A stretch of DNA of 64,000 bases from Aliivibrio salmonicida LFI1238 (GTDB lineage: Bacteria > Pseudomonadota > Gammaproteobacteria > Enterobacterales > Vibrionaceae). Positions 62,540-64,000 of the stretch are shown here, one piece after another. Location of the stretch: assembly GCF_000196495.1 (NCBI RefSeq), contig NC_011312.1, positions 372,001 through 436,000 of the forward strand, read 5' to 3'. Made by a program: the position numbers and the translations under genes. A model generated the notes under the pieces. It ran no database searches. It saw only the letters and a program-made list of their open reading frames with translations, and was not told the origin of the DNA. The stretch's first letter is position 1. Every line of letters begins with the position of its first letter.

Positions 62540-63601
62540 CTAAGCAACTAGAAGTCTCTCTGGAGATACTTTTAGTCGTAAATATATATTCATCAAAATA
62601 TTTATATCTCTATGTCCAGTAATTTTAGCTATTTCAACTGGTGTAAGCCCAAGCTCGAAAAAGCGGCAAGCAGCTTCCGCTCGAAGATCATGAAAATGAA
62701 GGTCTTTGATCTTTAACTTCTTCATTAACTTGCGCCAATTCGTACTAATTGAGGCTGATTTAATTGTAAAAATTAAGTCAGATTCAATGTTTTTTGGGAT
62801 TTTAATTAGGATTTCTACCGCTTTTTTACTTAAAGGAATAGTTGTTGTTTGCCGTTTTGAATTACAAGGATGCTTACGGCCTCTAACGGTTAATGTTTTG
62901 TTTTTTAAATTAAAATCTTGCCAGCGAAGTTTTGTTATTTCTCCACGTCGTAACGCAGTCTCAAGAGTTAATTCAAAAATATGTAATAAATAATTTTTTC
63001 TGTTCAAGCTAAGCTCATCGATAATAAGTTTTAATTCATTTTTATTTGGACGACGTGTTCTAATATCACTACGGGCAATAAAACCGTGGCGCTGTAATGA
63101 AGAGTACGCATTTGTAAATACAGACGAATCAAAAGGTAAATCGAAAAAAACACTTGCATCTTTTAATGCAGTAGAAAGATTGGATAGATCATGAGCTACA
63201 GTCTGAGGTTTCACTGTTTGACATCTAAGTACACAATGTTCAAACAAATGTTTTGCAGTTAAAGAAGTTAGAGGAATTTTTGCTATAGGATAAGATTGTA
63301 ATTTTTTTAAGTTTGAACGTTTAGATTTTTTTAAATTCTCTGCTGTAGGAGACCTTGTTAGAACCATCAACAGTACGTCAGAGATTAAAATTTTCTTTGG
63401 GTTTTTTTGAGCGTTTAACCAAGTAGCTCCTTTCGAATCGGCTTCCTTAGCTATTTTCTCTGACCACTTTTTTGCATCTATATATAAATTAAAACACTGG
63501 CAATATTCAGCGATTGTTTTACCGTATGACGTTAGACGGACACGAGCTTTATAGCTAGTGCCGTTTTTACGTTTAACAGTTTCAATCGTTTTTGTTGCCA
63601 T
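62540..63601 (-). CDS. Tyrosine recombinase, integrase of the dusA island
   Basis: A 353-residue phage-type integrase. The N-terminal arm-binding part (MATKTIETVKRKNGTSYKAR) and core-binding part are followed by the catalytic domain with Arg218 (ALRRGE), His304 and Arg307 (HDLR), His330 (TGHRD) and Tyr340 (NIYLRL). All catalytic residues are present. GAGG precedes the ATG at 63601. As the only complete integrase in an element cut into dusA, it is the likely enzyme for that site. Confidence 0.9.
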   Translation of the reverse strand: MATKTIETVKRKNGTSYKARVRLTSYGKTIAEYCQCFNLYIDAKKWSEKIAKEADSKGATWLNAQKNPKKILISDVLLMVLTRSPTAENLKKSKRSNLKKLQSYPIAKIPLTSLTAKHLFEHCVLRCQTVKPQTVAHDLSNLSTALKDASVFFDLPFDSSVFTNAYSSLQRHGFIARSDIRTRRPNKNELKLIIDELSLNRKNYLLHIFELTLETALRRGEITKLRWQDFNLKNKTLTVRGRKHPCNSKRQTTTIPLSKKAVEILIKIPKNIESDLIFTIKSASISTNWRKLMKKLKIKDLHFHDLRAEAACRFFELGLTPVEIAKITGHRDINILMNIYLRLKVSPERLLVA

Positions 63602-63612
63602 TTTTTTTGAAC

Positions 63613-63643
63613 CTCAATTTCACAGTAGTCGTGTGAAATTGAG
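63613..63643. promoter_or_regulatory. 12-bp palindrome covering the integrase ribosome binding site
   Basis: CTCAATTTCACA (63613-63624) and TGTGAAATTGAG (63632-63643) are perfect complements across 7 bases. On the minus strand the arm next to the gene includes the TTGAG of the Shine-Dalgarno. It may be an operator or an RNA switch for integrase expression. Confidence 0.6.
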
Positions 63644-63735
63644 ATTAATCAATGAGAGATAGGTGTTCAATCAAACGTTGTGAAATTCTTATTAATATTA
63701 CAGATATTCGCAAGGTGTAGATTATTAAGGATATT

Positions 63736-64000
63736 TTATGAGGATAAATTATGGTGAATTTCAGAAATACCAAGACGGAGATAGACATTATTGAGGACGT
63801 TGATGTCTTTATGTCCTGTAATTTTAGACACTTCTACGATATTTAATCCTCGCTCAAAAAGCTGGCAGGCACCTTCAGCCCGAAGATCGTGGTAGTGGAG
63901 ATCTTCAATACCTTCTTCTTTACATACTCGTTGCCACGCAGCACCAATAGATTCTTTTTTATATGGAAAAATTAGTGTACCGACTTTAGGTTGACGCTCA
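63736..64000 (-). CDS. Second tyrosine recombinase, C-terminal part (partial)
   Basis: The window ends inside this gene; 87 codons of its 3' end are present. It has the catalytic HDLR (LHYHDLRAEGACQLFERGLN), TGHKD and the Tyr in NNVYLRL. It is clearly related to the complete integrase (for example LHFHDLRAEAACRFFELGL) but not identical, and lies in the same orientation 134 bases upstream of it. This may be a duplicated integrase gene or the integrase of an adjoining element. Confidence 0.88.
   Translation of the reverse strand, partial: ERQPKVGTLIFPYKKESIGAAWQRVCKEEGIEDLHYHDLRAEGACQLFERGLNIVEVSKITGHKDINVLNNVYLRLGISEIHHNLSS

Noticed and set aside
63602..63735. Right border of the island between the two integrases
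   Set aside because: No copy of the dusA core is present in this gap and a second integrase follows, so the border must lie further right.

Overview
The window is a piece of a gamma-proteobacterial chromosome, most likely Vibrionaceae and probably Aliivibrio. This rests on recognisable protein sequences, on gene order shared with enteric and Vibrio chromosomes (spc/alpha ribosomal operons, argR-mdh, ispB/rplU-rpmA-obg, lptD-surA-pdxA-rsmA, leuABCD, dnaB-alr), and on AT-rich coding. The genus is inference; no marker was searched.

Core region, 1-56130. It opens inside the spc operon (rpsE 3' end, rpmD, rplO, secY, rpmJ) and runs through the alpha operon (rpsM-rpsK-rpsD-rpoA-rplQ), which carries a recognisable S4-binding leader. 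Then come fbp, mpl-ubiX, a TPP riboswitch driving thiBPQ, rapA-rluA, and a TAXI-type TRAP transporter with its universal stress protein. An IS4-group insertion sequence with a perfect 12-bp target duplication lies just beyond argR. After it come argR/mdh, ispB, rplU-rpmA-obg, yjjPB, folA (with an odd insertion), apaH, rsmA-pdxA-surA-lptD (apaG is absent), djlA, a DUF547 protein, and leuDCBA with a leader peptide and attenuator. Next are an RND efflux operon whose TetR regulator carries an in-frame stop, a DUF481-like protein with an internal duplication, dnaB-alr, an Omp85-like barrel protein, pgi, a CheX-like protein and zur.

Genomic island, 56157 to beyond 64000. The dusA gene is cut after 17 codons (...SVAPMLDW), the classic integration site of dusA-specific tyrosine integrases. 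Everything to its right looks like an integrated mobilisable element: an unknown 93-aa protein, an HUH-type relaxase-like protein with inverted repeats beside it (possible oriT), an unknown 130-aa protein, a DarG-type macrodomain antitoxin, a convergent DarT-type DNA ADP-ribosyltransferase split by an IS630-family element, a RepA-like ATPase, a tyrosine integrase and the 3' end of a second, related integrase. The right end of the island is outside the window.

Most notable: (1) the DarT/DarG pair is convergent rather than an operon, and the toxin is broken by a transposon whose removal (one TA kept) restores a continuous 195-residue reading frame; (2) both insertion sequences have transposases split at A-runs where a -1 shift would restore full length; (3) the efflux repressor is truncated while two identical-architecture operator candidates remain; (4) a 27-bp near-perfect hairpin follows the island's RepA gene; (5) DHFR has about 14 extra residues in its Met20-loop region.
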